From positions 291,501 through 355,500 of the forward strand of contig NZ_WTYO01000001.1 of the NCBI RefSeq assembly GCF_009827515.1: a stretch of 64,000 bases of DNA. Reading direction: 5' to 3'. Made by a program: the position numbers and the translations under genes. The stretch comes from Pelagerythrobacter marinus. GTDB taxonomy: Bacteria > Pseudomonadota > Alphaproteobacteria > Sphingomonadales > Sphingomonadaceae. This document shows, piece after piece, positions 63,001 to 64,000 of this stretch; the stretch's first letter is position 1, and every line of letters begins with the position of its first letter. The notes beneath the pieces are model-generated. The model did not search any database. It had not been told where the DNA came from and worked only from the letters and a program-made list of their open reading frames with translations.

Positions 63001-64000
63001 ATGAGCGACAGTGACGACAAACGCCCCCGCAAGCCGCTCGGCCTGAAACGGTCGGTGGACGCGGGCGAGGTCAAGCAGACCTTCAGCCACGGGCGGACCA
63101 ACAAGGTCGCGGTCGAGGTCAAGCGCCGCCGCAAGCTCGTCAAGCCGGGCGAGGCCGCGCCGCCCCCGCCGCCGTCTCCCCCGCCGCCGCCGCCTCCCCC
63201 GCCGCCGCCCGCGGCGGAGAAGAAGCCTGCGCCGAAGAAGGCCGCCCCGCCGGGTGAAACGCCGCAGGAACGCGTCGCGCGTCTCCAGCGCGAGGCGGAG
63301 GAAGAGCGCCTGCGCCTGGCCGAAGAGGCCCGCCGGCGCGAGGAAGAGGCGGCCCGCAAGGCGGCCGAAGAGGAAAAGCAGCGCGCCGAGGAAAAGCGCA
63401 AGGCGGCCGAGCGCGCGGAGCAGGAAGCCGCGCAGAAAGCTGCCGAGACGAAGGAAGAGGCGAAGGAAGCCGAGCCGGCCCCCGCCGCCGATGCCTCCGC
63501 CGCCGATGCCCCGGCCCCGGCCGGCGGCGCGGCCAAGGCGCCTGCCGCACCGGCCCCGCGCCGCTTCACCCCGGTCGCCCGGCCCGAACCGAAGAAGCCC
63601 GAAAAGAAGAAGAAGGACGACAAGCGCGCCGGCACCGAACGTTCGGAGAAGCGCCGCTCGGGCCGCCTGACGGTGACCAAGGCGCTGAACGAGGACGAGG
63701 GGCGCCGCGCGCGCTCGCTCGCCGCGCTCAAGCGTGCGCGCGAGAAGGAACGCCGCCTCCAGGGCGGCCCGTCGAAGCCGCGCGAGAAGCAGTCGCGCGA
63801 CGTCGTCGTGCCCGAGGCGATCACCGTCCAGGAACTCGCCAACCGCATGGCCGAAAAGGGCGCCGACCTGGTGAAGGCCCTGTTCAACATGGGCATGATG
63901 GTCACCGTCAACCAGACGATCGACCAGGACACGGCGGAGCTGCTGGTCGAGGAGTTCGGCCACAACATCAAGCGCGTTTCGGAAAGCGATGTCGATATCG
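63001..64000 (+). CDS. infB: Translation initiation factor IF-2 (5' part)
   Basis: The first 333 codons of infB; the gene continues past the right edge. The N-terminus [18 protein letters not shown] and [13 protein letters not shown] is typical of alphaproteobacterial IF-2. A proline run (residues ~54-70) and a long Lys/Glu/Ala helix follow, then [20 protein letters not shown], the IF2-N domain. The GTPase domain lies beyond the window. Confidence 0.95.
   Translation, partial: MSDSDDKRPRKPLGLKRSVDAGEVKQTFSHGRTNKVAVEVKRRRKLVKPGEAAPPPPPSPPPPPPPPPPPAAEKKPAPKKAAPPGETPQERVARLQREAEEERLRLAEEARRREEEAARKAAEEEKQRAEEKRKAAERAEQEAAQKAAETKEEAKEAEPAPAADASAADAPAPAGGAAKAPAAPAPRRFTPVARPEPKKPEKKKKDDKRAGTERSEKRRSGRLTVTKALNEDEGRRARSLAALKRAREKERRLQGGPSKPREKQSRDVVVPEAITVQELANRMAEKGADLVKALFNMGMMVTVNQTIDQDTAELLVEEFGHNIKRVSESDVDI

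Noticed and set aside
60231-63971. A 1246-codon open frame on the minus strand
   Set aside because: It lies opposite rimP, nusA, ylxR and infB and shows only low-complexity Ser/Arg/Ala sequence.

Overview
The window is 64 kb of GC-rich chromosomal DNA (start codons often GTG, many ATGA/GTGA stop-start overlaps) from an alphaproteobacterium. The gene content points to Sphingomonadales, most likely Erythrobacteraceae: several large TonB-dependent receptors, a carotenoid hydroxylase CrtZ, a RibB with an extra N-terminal helix-turn-helix, the F1-ATPase zeta (DUF1476) protein and a GAAC-N7-GAAC LexA box. The taxonomic call is inference. I saw no IS element, phage, integrase, relaxase or CRISPR array.

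Layout. 1-6.3 kb: an aerobic respiration block (CtaG-like assembly factor, cytochrome b561, c-type cytochromes, a caa3-type oxidase with subunit II fused to cytochrome c and subunit I fused to III). 6.3-10.5 kb: a Ca2+/cation antiporter, a ZIP metal permease and a membrane PQQ glucose dehydrogenase. 10.6-17.2 kb: acyl-CoA catabolism (two acyl-CoA dehydrogenases, hydrolase, thiolase, crotonase, alpha-methylacyl-CoA racemase). 17.2-19.5 kb: ribB and a divergent OmpR-type regulator. 19.5-24.5 kb: a TonB receptor/lipoprotein pair and a divergent TPR protein. 24.7-32.5 kb: a compact VirB-type secretion operon (virB1-2-3-4-6-9-10-11) with no virB5, virB7, virB8 or virD4. 32.7-35.6 kb: a TonB receptor gene split by one amber codon. 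35.7-39.4 kb: queuosine-precursor transporter, tRNA-Arg(UCU), and a radical-SAM plus UdgX repair pair behind a LexA-type box. 39.4-46.7 kb: an RND efflux operon with a divergent TetR regulator and a perfect operator palindrome, then a Nudix hydrolase. 46.7-50 kb: an apparent small RNA with a sigma-54 promoter, glutaredoxin/BolA, the zeta protein and a quinone oxidoreductase. 49-52 kb: leuC and leuD with three small genes between them. 52-54.6 kb: thioesterase, crtZ, small membrane proteins, sufE. 54.7-59.2 kb: an enlarged phage-shock (Psp) operon with divergent pspF. 59.2-64 kb: rnk, then rimP-nusA-ylxR-infB, with infB running off the right edge.

Three regulatory themes stand out. (1) PhoB-type boxes (two 7-mers with 11-bp period) lie before the regulator at 18.75 kb, before the TonB/lipoprotein pair and before the virB operon, suggesting that a phosphate-starvation response controls outer-membrane uptake and a reduced type IV secretion system. 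(2) Sigma-54 promoters: one drives the psp operon, another sits before a candidate ~105-nt RNA. (3) The Psp operon carries, after pspA-pspB-pspC, five extra small proteins that each join one membrane helix to the coiled-coil module found at the C-termini of PspB and PspC.
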